In this document: positions 1 through 14,000 of the stretch, piece after piece
How the letters are laid out: each line of letters starts with the position of its first letter
How positions within the stretch are numbered: position 1 is the stretch's first letter
Source of the DNA: Cyrtodaria siliqua
Lineage: Eukaryota; Mollusca; Bivalvia; Adapedonta; Hiatellidae
Direction: 5' to 3'
Assembly: GCA_037043455.1 (NCBI GenBank)
Contig: JAWPHD010002635.1
Coordinates: forward strand, 124,001 to 188,000
DNA: 64,000 nt
Notes under the pieces: generated by a model
Databases searched by the model: none
The model's input: only the letters and a program-made list of their open reading frames with translations
What the model was told of the DNA's origin: nothing
Made by a program: the position numbers and the translations under genes

Positions 1-330
1 CCAAGGTGAAGGTCACACTTAGAGATCAAAGGTCAAAATCTGTTTGTCTGTACAATCGTGTCCGCTTCATAACTCTGACAATAATGGACGGATTTTCAAA
101 TACCTTCACACAATTGCTCACCACAACAAGACGTGTCGCGCACAAAATCCAGGTCTGTGGCTCCAAGGTGAAGGTCACACTTAGAGATCAAAGGTCAAAA
201 TCTGTTCGTCTGTACAATCGTGTCCGCTTCCTAACTCTGACAATAATCGACGGATTTTCAAATAACTTCACACAATTGCTCACCGCAACAAGACGTCGTG
301 TCGCGGAAAAAAATAAATATATTTTTTAAT
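1..330 (+). repeat. Two tandem 162-bp units rich in AGGTCA-like motifs
   Basis: The block starting CCAAGGTGAAGGTCACACTT recurs at 163 with a few changes. It belongs to a dispersed family seen again near 32440-32600 and 33445-33570 (GAGGGATTTTGAAATAACTT, AAGGTCACACTTAGAGGTCA). The element is cut by the left window edge. Open frames through it are short and incidental. Confidence 0.7.
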
Positions 331-349
331 TTTATTTTATTTGATTTTT

Positions 350-2580
350 AGCTCCACTGATCAGAGATCAGCAGAGCTTATGCCGTGGTGCGGCGTCCGT
401 CGTCCGTCCGTCCGTCTGTCCGTTAACTTTTTTTTTGTAGCGACTACTCCTCTGAAACTACTGAATAGATTTTCATGAAACTTTACAGAAATGTTGCCCA
501 TGAAGTCTAGTTGATCCTAGCAAAAATTCATGTAGATGTGAAATCCAAGATGGCCGCCAAATCTAAAAATAGGTTTTTAAAAAACAAGTTTGTAGCGACT
601 ACTTCTTGAAAACTCTAAGGGATATTGCTATGGGACTTTTTCTAAAATGATCAGCATGACATGATGTTGGTCCTTGTCGAAAATCGTTTTGATTCGACGT
701 TAAACATGGCTGCCAGCGGCCATCTTTGTTTACATAGAGTTATATAATGAAAACTTGTAGCGACTACTCCTCTGAAACTACTTGACGGATTTTCATGAAA
801 CTTCACAGGAATGTTGCTCTTGATGTCTAATTAATCCTAGCAAAATTTCAGGTCGGCCGGAAATTCAAGATGGCCGCCACGGCTAAAAATAGATTTTTAA
901 AAAATAAGTTTGTAGCGACTACTTCTTGAAAACTATAAGAGATATTGATATGGGACTTTTTCTAAAATGATCAGCATGACATGATGTTGGTCCTTGTCGA
1001 AAATCGTTTTGATTCGACGTTAAACATGGCTGCCAGCGGCCATCTTTGTTTACAAAGAGTTATATAATGAAAACTTGTAGCGACTACTCCTCTGAAACTA
1101 CTTGACGGATTTTCATGAAACTTCACAGGAATGTTGCTCTTGATGTCTAATTAATCCTAGCAAAATTTCAGGTCGGCCGGAAATTCAAGATGGCCGCCAC
1201 GGCTAAAAATAGATTTTTAAAAAATAAGTTTGTAGCGACTACTTCTTGAAAACTATAAGAGATATTGATATGGGACTTTTTCTAAAATGATCAGCATGAC
1301 ATGATGTTGGTCCTTGTCGAAAATCGTTTTGATTCGACGTTAAACATGGCTGCCAGCGGCCATCTTTGTTTACATAGAGTTATATAATGAAAACTTGTAG
1401 CGACTACTCCTCTGAAACTACTTGACGGATTTTCATGAAACTTCACAGGAATGTTGCTCTCGATGTCTAATTGATCCTAGCAAAATTTCAGGTTGGCCGG
1501 AAATTCAAGATGGCCGCCACGGCTAAAAATAGATTTTTAAAAAATAAGTTTGTAGCGACTACTTCTTGAAAACTATCAGAGATATTGATATGGGACTTTT
1601 TCTAAAATTATCAGCATGACATGATGATTATCCGAGTCGAACATTATTTTGATTCGACGTTAAACATGGCTGCCAGTGGCCATCTTTGTTTACATAGAGT
1701 TATATAATGATAACTTGTAGCGACTACTCCTCTGAAAATACTTGACGGATTTTCATGAAACTTCACACGAATGTTGCTCTTGATGTCTAATTGATCCTTG
1801 CAAAATTTCAGGTCGGCCGGAAATTCAAGATGGCCGCCATGGCTAAAAATAGATTTTCAAAATACAAGTTTGTAACGACTACTTCTTGAAAACTATAAGT
1901 GATATTGATATGGGACTTTTTCTAAAATGATCAGCATGACATGATGGTTATTCAAGTCGAACATTATTTTGATTCGACGTTAAACATGGCTGCCAGTGGC
2001 CATGTATGTTTACATAAGAGTTATATAATGAAAACTTGTAGCGACTACTCCTCTGAAACTACTTGACGGATTTTCATGAAACTTCACACGAATGTTGCTC
2101 TTGATGTCTAATTGATATTAGCAAAATTTCAGGTCGGCCGGAAATTCAAGATGGCCACCATGGCTAAAAATAGATTTTTAAAAAATAAGTTTGTAGCGAC
2201 TACTTCTTGAAAACTATAAGAGATATTGATATGGGACTTTTTCTAAAATGATCAGCATGACATGATGGTTATCCGAGTCGAACATTATTTTGATTCAATG
2301 TTAAACATGGCTGTCAGTGGCCATCTTTGTTTACATAGAGTTATATAATGAAAACTTGTAGCGACTACTCCTCTGAAACTACTTGACGGATTTTCATGAA
2401 ACTTCACAGGAATGTTGCTCTTGATGTCTAATTGATCCTAGCAAAATTTCAGGTCGGCCGGAAATTCAAGATGGCCACCACGGCTAAAAATAGATTTTCA
2501 AAAAACCAGTTTGTAGCGACTACTTCCTGAAATCAAAATCAATCAGTAGAGCTTCAAGGTCATTGACCTCTTGTTATTGT
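350..2580 (+). repeat. Dispersed element with internal 320-bp tandem array and inverted ends
   Basis: Ends AGCTCCACTGATC (350-362) and AATCAGTAGAGCT (2541-2553) are inverted relatives. Inside, a unit starting CTTGTAGCGACTACTCCTCT recurs at 754, 1074, 1394, 1714, 2035 and 2355 (period 320), with an earlier diverged copy near 430. Each unit carries AAGATGGCCGCC and ATGGCTGCCAG. No coding capacity is seen. A second family member lies at 46434-47634. Confidence 0.75.
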
Positions 2581-4061
2581 TTGTTTTATTTTATTTATTT
2601 ATTTTTAAATATATCTGTTGGTTTCATATTACAGGTCACTTCGGAGGCATTTGTCACTTACTGTGACATTTCTTGTTCATTTCTTTTCTTATAAGAAAGT
2701 AACGAAACTTATTTTTTATAGAGGAGGACATCATAAATATGCCTGCAGTTGATGTTTCGAACTAGAAGTTTTTATAGATTTAATAATTTTCAAAGTTTAT
2801 GTTCAGGTTAATTTCCGCTGAAATCGTGAAAAACAACAAATAGCAAAAAAGTGCGTATTCCATTTTTTTTTTCATTCACACATGGACATAACAGACTACT
2901 ATTACCTTAAACGACAAATCACAAGCATTTTTTTTAAATTTGTTTTGCCATTACTTTTTATACGGATGTAGCAAAATTAGGAATCGCATAATAGTTTGAT
3001 ATCGAAAGAAACATTAGACTTGACATTAAAATGAACATATTCGGCAAGAATGTCAAGATGTTTGAATCAGGTAAAAAATGAAAGTGTTACGTTATAAGTT
3101 GAACACCTCTCGTATATAGGATGAATGCCGGTATCGAAGGATAGTGTTGTATAGAAGACGTTGTCAGATAAGACAAGTTTTACAGTAATATTATTAAAAG
3201 GTTGCGTCCCTATATGGCCCCTGGTGTTGCTGGAATATAAGTATATCTCCGCCTACAATCTTTGATAGGTCATCATTTAAAAATAGGTCATCATTTAAAA
3301 TCTATGTATGTATATGTCCTTCTTTTGAAGAAGTATTCATTAAAGATCCAATTTTCGGGGGTTGGTGGAGGAGATATGAAAAATGCTTCTTTTTTCTCTG
3401 GGGTCTTCCTCCACCAATGGAAGCCAGAAAAGTCGCCATATGACTGTAGCGGTTGGTGCGACAATCAAATCCAATTCAATTAATTATTTCTTCACTAAAA
3501 CAAGTGCCCCTGGCACCTGTTGTCTTCCTTCACCAATAGAAGCTGGAAAAGTCGCTATATGACTGTAGCTGTTGGTATGATTATATCAAATTCAAATCAA
3601 TTATTTCTTCACTAAAACTATTTGAAAAAGGTCCAGTCTCTTCATGAACAATTTGTAAATGGCCTCCATTGACCTTTGACATCCCTTGATTGTATACACT
3701 GAGGGTTATCACTATCACTGCGTGCAGTAGATCACACATATTTTATTCATGTTTAAAGTCATTATTATTTTTGTGTTTTTCTCTGTGGATGGATAACATG
3801 TTATATATGCACACATTTTAAAATTAGGATATTGTAAAATTAATATTATGACCTCCTTTACAGAATTTTAATGACAATTTGACATTTACCTACACTCTCA
3901 AAATCAGACCACCATTTAATAGCATTCAGTGCAGTAATTCTAAAAGTGTCAAACATTTACAGAATACTGCGAATATCCATCCACACTATTGTTGTGCCAT
4001 TTTGTTCATTATTTTTGTTGTGTTTTCTGTTTATTTTGTGGTTTGATTTTCCTGCTTTCAG
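2581..4061. other. Intron stretch with two SINE-tail-like copies
   Basis: AT-rich intronic sequence upstream of the linker exon. Two related segments (about 3395-3480 and 3515-3600) share CTTCCTCCACCAATGGAAGC and GACTGTAGCGGTTGGT, ending in AAATTCAATTCAATT-type tails; a third relative is at 19425-19485. These look like 3' ends of a SINE family. No exon is recognised. Confidence 0.45.
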
Positions 4062-5025
4062 TCACCTACCCCTGATAGTAATGCCCCACAGGCACCCCCT
4101 CGTAAGAAGCACCTAAACCAAAAACTCATGGTAATCACAGAGTCTAAGTTACCTGTCGCCGAGAGAGGGCCCCAAACTGCACCGTCAGGAGAAAGTGTAT
4201 TTGACTTTAGAGGTCCTCCTCACATAGTTGATCAGAAGCAAATGCAGAAAAATGACCCAGTTCATGATGCCGCAGCAGCAGCAGCTCTGCGATCTCCTTC
4301 AGCCTTAAATGACCAAAAGGAAAACGATCAGATCAATCATTCAAAAAAGTCTCCTACTTCTGAAAAGCGAGCAGCTACCAGGACAACATCTTTGCCACTT
4401 GTCACACTTCCACAAGACATTCTACAGGAGATCTCGATCAGTGAGAAAAACAAATCACATTCAGAGGAAAATTTTACAACCAGTGTGATTGATCCGTGTA
4501 ACACAGAAGAAAAAGCAGCTGTGGACAGTGGTCATGTTAAGACTATTGAGAGTGAGAATGAGATGAAGGTACATCATCACGGGCATAAATACACAATCAA
4601 GGGCTTTAAAAAGAGACTCCAACATCACACTAAAAGAGATAAAAGTAAAGAAAGAGACAGAAGTAAGGAAAAAGGTGTGAAGATAGCCGATACTGGTGAA
4701 AGTGAACTAGCTCCTGCTGAGTTGGATAGTGAGATTCACGATGAGCAAAGTCAAGAATCTGAGATTGACGACACTCTAACCGATGAAGAAATTCTGAGTC
4801 CGACTGAGGAGCATGCAGCCGACAAAAACAAAGGATTCTTGAGACGGATGAGTATGAAGGTCAAACAGTTGGTGGTTGGACACGATGATGACGATGATGA
4901 CGATAATGATAGGAAACTAAAGAAAAGGGAGATACGGATAACTGTGAATGATTTGACTGAAGATAACAATAACTCAAAAGCGATATTTAGCAAGATGACT
5001 ATACAAGAGCTCACCCAAGCTAATG
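4062..5025 (+). CDS. STXBP5: Tomosyn linker exon (large, charged)
   Basis: The acceptor is a pyrimidine-rich ...CCTGCTTTCAG at 4060-4061 and the donor is AATG|GTAGGT at 5026. The exon is 964 bases, phase 0 in and phase 1 out, and open throughout; the first methionine (4128) is internal and not the start. It opens SPTPDSNAPQAPPRKK and ends AIFSKMTIQELTQAN plus a split Gly/Asp codon. In between are a poly-Ala tract, Ser/Lys/Glu-rich low complexity, a Lys/Arg/Glu run (KRDKSKERDRSKEKG), an acidic block and an Asp-rich run (DDDDDDDNDRK). This is the disordered hypervariable linker between the propellers of tomosyn, which in vertebrates also begins SPT and contains FSKM. It is much longer than the vertebrate linker. 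Several R/K-x-x-S sites (e.g. RRMS) look like basophilic-kinase targets, by inference. The C-terminal acidic/basic alternation is odd but has no sign of decay. Confidence 0.88.
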
Positions 5026-8000
5026 GTAGGTTATGGTATTGGTGCTTGTGAGGCAGTAGCATGTATCAGTTGTAACCACCATGTAACTATTAATTGTATA
5101 ATACATAACCCTCCTTGGTTCTGTTTTGTTAATTTGGAATGCACTATTTATGCTTGTTGCATATTTTATATACTGTTGTATCTTACCTACACCTGCTTTA
5201 TCTTCCATACACCGGCTTTATCTTCCATACACCGGTTTTATCTTCCCTACACCGGCTTTATCTTCCGTACACTTGTTTTATCTTATCTACACTTGCTTTA
5301 TCTTCTATACATCTGCTTTATCTTCCCCAAAACATGCCTTATCTTCCATACACCTGCTTTATCTTCCATATACCTGCTTTATCCTCCCTACACCTTTATC
5401 TTCCCTATCTATTCGGATTAGTTTACATACTAAACTAGTGCTAGCTTTGATAGAGACTTACCCCTGTTTATGTTTGCTGTCTGTCATGTAACCAAGAAAC
5501 GGGAATGGATGTTGTTTTGTACTAAAACTGGCCTCTTACCTGTTATGATCTATGAACTAAAACATTCCTTGTCCTTTATCATCATGTTACCACTAGGTTG
5601 GTATCACTCTGAAATCATGGATCATTATGGGTTTTAGAAAGTAGACATATTTATCACTTACTTTTCATCGCTACTTTAACTTCTTGCTCAAACATAAAAC
5701 TTTTCTGAGTCAGAAAACCTATTGCCTATATTGATCATTTACAGCAACTGTTTCTCCCATCCAAATATTAAAAGTCATTTAAACACAGCGTTTCGATGGA
5801 AAATCTGAAAAGAACAACTCTTCTTTCTTTCTTTTTTCATCCCTAAATACCTAAATAACTGTTGGAATATAGACCCATCATAATGGTCTATTAATATATG
5901 AAAATGTTATACTTAATAAGACAATCAGCGAAGTGTTGTGAAATCGTTACTCATTTAATACTTGTACTTGATAACTTGTAATGGTAGTCAAAAGGCAGTA
6001 TGGTGCCCTCTGTATCCACACATCCAGACGAACATACAAAGAATTTATTAACAAAAAAAAAGGTTCGTCTGTAGGGGATAGCGAAACTGAGCTGAACACT
6101 AAATGTCAATTATGTCTGCAAATCACGATACCCTATATAACATTGTATTGTTTCCCTCAGTTCATTCAGTTACAAACGTTTGAGTGAGAGATGTTTATAG
6201 GTTAGTTTATCTGGGAGTTCCTCCAGACCTGAGAGTAAGTATTGTATATGGTGATGTGTATATATGACTATGAGCTCTACATATTTATGTTTTCTCTGCT
6301 ATTTCAGGGTAAGGCGATATTTCCACTAGCATGCATACTTGCATCGCAGGTGTTGGCGATAAGTGTTAACATGTAACCCCACCCACCTACATCTGTGTGG
6401 TAAATGTGTGTAGTTTAGATAAAAATGTTGCTTTCATGTTTTCTCACGTTGCCAGTGTGCTGTTTTTATTTAACATGTTCATGAACATCGATGTTGTGCA
6501 TGTGGACAGTTATTGATACGCGGTTGCGTACTTTTGCTTAATGGCTGCTGCGTTCGTCTACATTTCGGATAAAAGTTACAGAAATTTCATGTCCAAAGAC
6601 ATGTATTACTATCATCAAATAGTTTTCCAGTTCTGAAAAATCAAACTTCAGTTCTTGTGGCTTTCATTTGTTCGTTTTTATCTGTTTTATAAGAGCAGTG
6701 TAAGATTGTCAGTCTTATCAGTGAAAATTGTATATAAAATCTGTTTGCTGTCCCGTACTGTATTTTGTCTGATTGACGCTCAGGGATTTATTAGTCGTGA
6801 CCTTATCTGAAGTTGAGGGTGGGAGATTACTAAAGTCAGTAAGTTTCACAAAGAATGAAAAATCGCATTTTTTCCCCTATTCATATATATTTCACATCAA
6901 TGGTGATGGACCGATGATCAACTATAGTTGACAACCGGGTGATTTGACAAACCGATCCCAATAATCAGTCGTAAAATTGTGTAATCCATTATCTCTGAAA
7001 CTTGCGCATACACCATGCTTGGTACTCGCTGTTGGTTATAAAATTAAAATAAAAATAAATTTTGTGAGGAAACCCGGACTTCATTCATAATGACAACTAT
7101 CAATTGTCAGGGATTAAGAAGCACATTCCCAGATAAAAAGAAGAAGTCTTATGCCATGTAAAAATAGTCAGTGGTGCAAGGGAAAAAGGGGTTGTTTGTT
7201 TACGAGGCTCAATGAATTATATATTTTGAGAGAAACAACAGTTTTGTTTTGCTGCACAAGTTCCTGACCAATGAAAACAATAAAGAGAAAAGTGGGATAA
7301 AGAAAAGAGAAACATTCTTATAGATGTTTATATCCGAATACATTTATTTTATAAGATATAGCCTAGTTTTGAAAATGAGTCTGTTGTATATATACTTTTA
7401 TTTTTCTGGAAATTATGTAAATTGTGACAGAGCTAGGTATCCAAGGATAACTCGATAAGTTGTTATTCTTCGGAAAGTCAAACTGATATTATTCATCTCT
7501 CTGTATTTGCTGTAGTCATTGTTTTTGCAGGAGTTGATTGTTTGTTTATCATTGGGGTGCTCTTTCCAATGAATTATAAGGCCATTGTAGTCGGTCAGGG
7601 CTATAGCACTAATCTCAGAAAAACATGGTTTAGCTTAAAAGAACTTGTAACAGACATGCCACAGTCAGTTGTTCATTAATTAGAAAGTATCAAGTCTTAT
7701 TGAATTCTACGAAGCTTGCTCCACAGCACAAGTGTTTACAGTTAGGAGTATCAGTAATTGGTCACTCAATAAGGTACTCTGGGCTATGTGAGAACAAAAT
7801 GAATGCAGCATTTTCATTATTATACATTGCAGGAACTTCTTCCAGCAAAGACGTGTGTTTCACTGTCATAAAATGTATTCTAAGCCCATGTATCCATTAT
7901 ACATACATATACATACATTGTAAGCTTTGTGAGACTTCTGTTGTTGCGTCGGGTACACGGAGATCCCCTACACCCGACCTTGCTGTAGTAAACCCACTTC

Positions 8001-11000
8001 AAATATACAATTTGGTGCAGTTTGACATCTTTAGCTAGATGCATTTAACTAAAGGAAAATGAAAATGTAACATGGTAGTATGTTTACTCGACAGAAGAAA
8101 GTGTAGTTGCAGTTGAACAAAACTCTGGCTTATAGAACTGCCAGTATAGACTGTATAAATATAACGATACTTTACTGTCAACATAAACTGTATAAATATA
8201 ATGCTATTTTACTGTCAACATAGACTATAAATATAAAATATAAAAATACTTTACTGTCAACATAGACTATCAATATAACGCTATTTTACTGTCAACATAG
8301 ACTGTATAAATATAACAATACTTTACTATAAATATAACAATACTTTGGTTTACTGTCAGTGGGCCAACATAGACTGTATAAAAATATAACTACGTTGGCT
8401 TACTGTCAACATACACTGTATAAATATAACGATACTTTGGCTTACTGTCACCATACACCGTATAAATATAACGAAACTTTGGCTTACTGTCAACATAGAC
8501 TGTATAAATGTAATGATACTTCGCTTACTGTCAACATAGCCTGTATAAGTATAACAATACTTTGGCATACTGTCAGCATAGACTGTATAAATATAACCAT
8601 ACTTTGGCTGAACGTCAACATAGACTGTATAAATATAACAATACTTTGGCTGAACGTCAACATACTGTATAAATATAACGATACTTTGGCTGAACGTCAA
8701 CATAGACTGTATAAATATAACGATACTTTGGCTGAACGTCAACATAGACTATAAATATAACAATACTTTGGCTGAACGTCAACATAGACTGTATAAATAT
8801 AACAATACTTTGGCTGAACGTCAACATAAGACTGTATAAATATAACAATACTTGTGCTGAACGTTAACATAGACTGTATAAATATAACAATACTTGTGCT
8901 GAACGTCAACATAGACTGTATAAATATAATGATACTTTGGCTGAACGTCAACATAGACTGTATAAATATAACAATACTGTGGCTGAACGTCAACATAGAC
9001 TGTATAAATATAACAATACTGTGGCTGAACGTCAACATAGACTGTATAAATATAACAATACTGTGGCTGAACGTCAACATAGACTGTATAAATATAACAA
9101 GACTGTATAAATATAACAATACTGTGGCTGAACGTCAACATAGACTGTATAAATATAACGATACTTTGGCTGAACGTCAACATAGACTATAAATATAACA
9201 ATACTTTGGCTGAACGTCAACATAGACTGTATAAATATAACAATACTTTGGCTGAACGTCAACATAAGACTGTATAAATATAACAATACTTGTGCTGAAC
9301 GTCAACATAGACTGTATAAATATAACGATACTTTGGCTGAACGTCAACATAGACTGTATAAATATAACAAGACTGTATAAATATAACAATACTTGTGCTG
9401 AACGTCAACATAGACTGTATAAATATAACAATACTTTGGCTGAACGTCAACATAAGACTGTATAAATATAACAATACTTGTGCTGAACGTCAACATAGAC
9501 TGTATAAATATAACAATACTGTGGCTGAACGTCAACATAGACTGTATAAATATAACAAGACTGTATAAATATAACGATACTTTGGCTGAACGTCAACATA
9601 GACTGTATAAATATAACGATACTTTGGCTGAACGTCAACATAGACTGTATAAATATAACGATACTTTGGCTGAACGTCAACATAGACTGTATAAATATAA
9701 CAATACTTGTGCTGAACGTCAACATAGACTGTATAAATATAACAAGACTGTATAAATATAACAATACTGTGGCTGAACGTCAACATAGACTGTATAAATA
9801 TAACAATACTTGTGCTGAACGTCAACATAGACTGTATAAATATAACAATACTTTGGCTGAATGTCAACATAGACTGTATAAATATAACAATTCTTTGGCT
9901 GAACGTCAATATAAGACTGTATAAATATAACAATACTTGTGCTGAACGTCAACATAGACTGTATAAATATAACAATACTTGTGCTGAACGTCAACATAGA
10001 CTGTATAAATATAATGATACTTTGGCTGAACGTCAACATAGACTATAAATATAACAATACTTTGGCTGAACGTCAACATAGGACTGTATAAATATAACAA
10101 TACTTGTGCTGAACGTCAACATAGACTGTATAAATATAACAATACTGTGGCTGAACGTCAACATAGTCTGTATAAATATAAGGATACTTTGGCTGAATGT
10201 CAACATAGACTGTATAAATATAACGATACTTTGGCTGAACGTCAACATAGACTGTATAAATATAACAATACTTGTGCTGAACGTCAACATAGACTGTATA
10301 AATATAACAATACTTGTGCTGAACGTCAACATAAGACTGTATAAATATAACAATACTTGTGCTGAACGTCAACATAGACTGTATAAATATAACGATACTT
10401 TGGCTGAACGTCAACATAGACTGTATAAATATAACAATACTTGTGCTGAACGTCAACATAGACTGTATAAATATAACGATACTTTGGCTGAACGTCAACA
10501 TAGACTATAAATATAACAAGACTGTATAAATATAACAATACTGTGGCTGAACGTCAACATAGACTGTATAAATATAACAATACTTTGGCTGAACGTCAAC
10601 ATAAGACTGTATAAATATAACAATACTTGTGCTGAACGTCAACATAGACTGTATAAATATAACGATACTTTGGCTGAACGTCAACATAGACTATAAATAT
10701 AACAATACTTTGGCTGAACGTCAACATAGGACTGTATAAATATAACAATACTTGTGCTGAACGTCAACATAGACTGTATAAATATAACAATACTGTGGCT
10801 GAACGTCAACATAGTCTGTATAAATATAAGGATACTTTGGCTGAATGTCAACATAGACTGTATAAATATAACGATACTTTGGCTGAACGTCAACATAGAC
10901 TGTATAAATATAACAATACTTGTGCTGAACATCAACATAAGACTGTATAAATATAACAATACTTGTGCTGAACGTCAACATAGACTGTATAAATATAACA

Positions 11001-14000
11001 ATACTTGTGCTGAACGTCAACATAAGACTGTATAAATATAACAATACTTGTGCTGAACGTCAACATAGACTGTATAAATATAACAATACTTTGGCTGAAC
11101 GTCAACATAGACTGTATAAATATAACATTACTTTGGCTGAACGTCAACATAAGACTGTATAAATATAACAATACTGTGGCTGAACGTCAACATAGACTGT
11201 ATAAATATAACAATACTTTGGCTGAACGTCAACATAGACTGTATAAATATAACATTACTTTGGCTGAACGTCAACATAAGACTGTATAAATATAACAATA
11301 CTGTGGCTGAACGTCAACATAGTCTGTATAAATATAAGGATACTTTGGCTTGGTAGTACATTGCATGGTTATAAATGTTCATTTTTAGTTTTAAAAGAAT
11401 TTGTTCTTAAAAATGATTTATTTTATTTGTTAATAAAACACTAAAAAAAGAACTATTGTCCATACCCTGTGGTCAGCAGCTGAATTTCTTGAATATGCTT
11501 AACTTGTGTAGTGGGCGGTTATAATCGTCTTAAACATTGACCACACTTCTTGTAATAACAGCAGATGGCCTATACACCTTAGGATTAAACATGGACACTA
11601 CATCAGGATTAGTGTGGTCAAGCTAATACTTAACGCATATGATACGGTTGTTTTTCTCTCAATAAGAAACACTGCTCGACAGCTGAAACAGGAGTTATTT
11701 GCAATATAACCCTCTCAAAGATTAGAAAGAAGAATTCAACAAAACTACGATGTGTTTCGCAATTTTCACTAAACAGAAATTTACCGAATATGAATGTGGT
11801 TGTCTACAATATTACTAAGTGATTACATATCAAAATACCTTAAACTATTAAAATTAGCAATGTCTCATTTTCTATACATTTCATGCTTCATCCCTTAGTT
11901 AAGGAAATGCAAGCTAAGATTAAATTAATTACAGCCAAATATGAATTTTCTATAAACATTTCAGTGCACATCAGTGCTTTTTTTTTCCGCAAGTGTGCTC
12001 GCATTATAATGACATTTTGATGTGTTAATCCACATAAAACATCAATTAGGCAATTCCCTCAACTTTGATATGTTGACACACACGAACGACCATTTATTTT
12101 CTTCAACTTTTGATGTGTTGACGCACGTAAAACCTCATCGAGTCATTTTGCACAAGTTTGATGTGTTGACGCACGTAAAACCTCATCGAGTCATTTTGCA
12201 CAAGTTTGATGTGTTGACGCACGTAAAACCTCATCGAGTCATTTCTGCTTTACGTTTTCATGGACATATTTTATTAATGAGTGTTTTCTGTGGTGTTTGT
12301 GTTTAGTATCAATGTGTTTGTTAATAGCATAATTATACTTACATTTTTTGTACTTTATTAATTTACTTGATTACGTTTCAGCATTTTCAGGTAGCGAATG
12401 GTTGATTTGTTCTGGGTGTTTCTTACTTATCAGTTATTTTCATTTCAGTCCTAGACAATATGAGTTTGTTATTCGTACTGTTATTTTTTCCCTTGATTAT
12501 AGATAAATGGCTTATGTATGAGCCCAACAACTTATAGACCTCGCCTGGGAAAGTATCCAGAATTGAAACGAAGTCGGTCCCAAGGTACACAACGTAAATT
12601 GGTGAAGGCCCAAAGTGTGGCTTCCACAGAGGATCCCTACTATGGTGGAGGTGCTGTATCAATGTCATCTCCAAAGTAGTGCACCAGTCATTGTGTTACC
12701 CCACCCACTTTTATTTACACGAGACAAAATCATTTTTGAGTTCTCGCTCACCGCCTGTGCTTATTTTTAGCTGGACTTGCCACAGGCCCTTCTAGCTTAC
12801 ATGATGGCACATTGTCTATCGTTTGTCTGAAAGTTTATTTACAAATATTGCGAGTATATTGCCTTGTCCTGTTGAAAATAGCTGATTGTACGTAAGTTAT
12901 TTACACATATAGCCAGTATATTGTCCTGCCCTGTTGAAAACAGCTGATTTTATGTAAGTTTATTTGCAAATATAGCAAGTATATCGTCCTGCCCCGTTAA
13001 AAATAGCAGATTGATATCTACAATGTAAGGAGTAAGCTCTGCTAATGCTCTCCGGGTTAATTAGTGTTTATTTCTTCTTTTCTTATTAGCTCAGTGGATA
13101 GAGTTGTGCTTTGAAGCTGCAGATTTCTGCCCCGTGTGGGTTTGAGTATATGGGAGTATTCATCCTTTGTGTTAGTCCTGTCATATAGCATTATCAGAAA
13201 GCATTGTTTTTAGTTAAAGATAGCATTGTCAGATAGCATTGTCTTTTGTTTGTATGGTGTTTAACGTCATTTTCAACACATGTAAGGTTATATAGGTCGG
13301 TCAATTTTTGTGTGGTGGAGGCAGACCACCCACTTTTCCTGGGTAGAACCATTACTGTACACCTCCCGCCATCCGTAAGAATCGACACTTCCTCACATAC
13401 AAGTCGAGCTCCCAATGGGATTCGAACCCGCGGCGGTGAGAGGCGAGAAGGTTTACAAGGCAACGTCGTTACCCTTCGGCCACGGAGATGCTGTTGTTAC
13501 AGACAGCATTGTCAGATATGATTGTCAGTTGTGTCAGGAAGCATTGTTTTTAGTTAACAGATAGCATTGTCAGGTAGCATTGTCTTTTGTTACGGATAGC
13601 ATTGTCAGTTATGATTGTCAGTTGTGTCAGAATGCGTTGTTTTTAGTTAACAGATAGCAGTGTCAGAAAACAGATAGCATTGTCAGTTGTGTCAAATATC
13701 TTGTGTCAGATAGAGTTGTATGTTATGACAGATTTCATGGTCAGTAGCATAACATAGCATGGCTATTTTCTCCTCTGGGCCATTTGTCAGAGGCACTACT
13801 CCCATGTTTGCCACAAAATTTTACTATACTATTCAGAATTGCTACAGAAGTTGAAATCAGAATAAATCTTATCTTAAAGGGACACTCAGCAATATTTTTG
13901 TGTCACCTGCATATCATTTTGTTTTAATTTGTCCGTCGTCTTGTGGTGGGGTCTGTCGTCGGTCATCTATTGTTCATCGGTAGTCACACGTTTCATTTCC

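Noticed and set aside
4751..5062. Antisense frame over the linker exon
   Set aside because: A shadow of the sense coding sequence; Ser-rich from the complement of the Asp run.
6290..6370. Strong acceptor-like site before GGTAAGG
   Set aside because: In the phase left by the linker exon it gives an immediate stop, and no conserved peptide follows.
7700..8038. 112-codon frame containing GTRRSPTPDLAV
   Set aside because: The local motif resembles the linker, but acceptor and donor are poor and the rest of the frame is not protein-like.
8356..11289. Dozens of short frames on both strands
   Set aside because: Artefact of the stop-poor 42-bp repeat.
8145..11350. CRISPR-like look of regularly spaced repeats
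   Set aside because: There are no distinct spacers, the whole unit repeats, the genome is clearly eukaryotic, and no cas genes exist.
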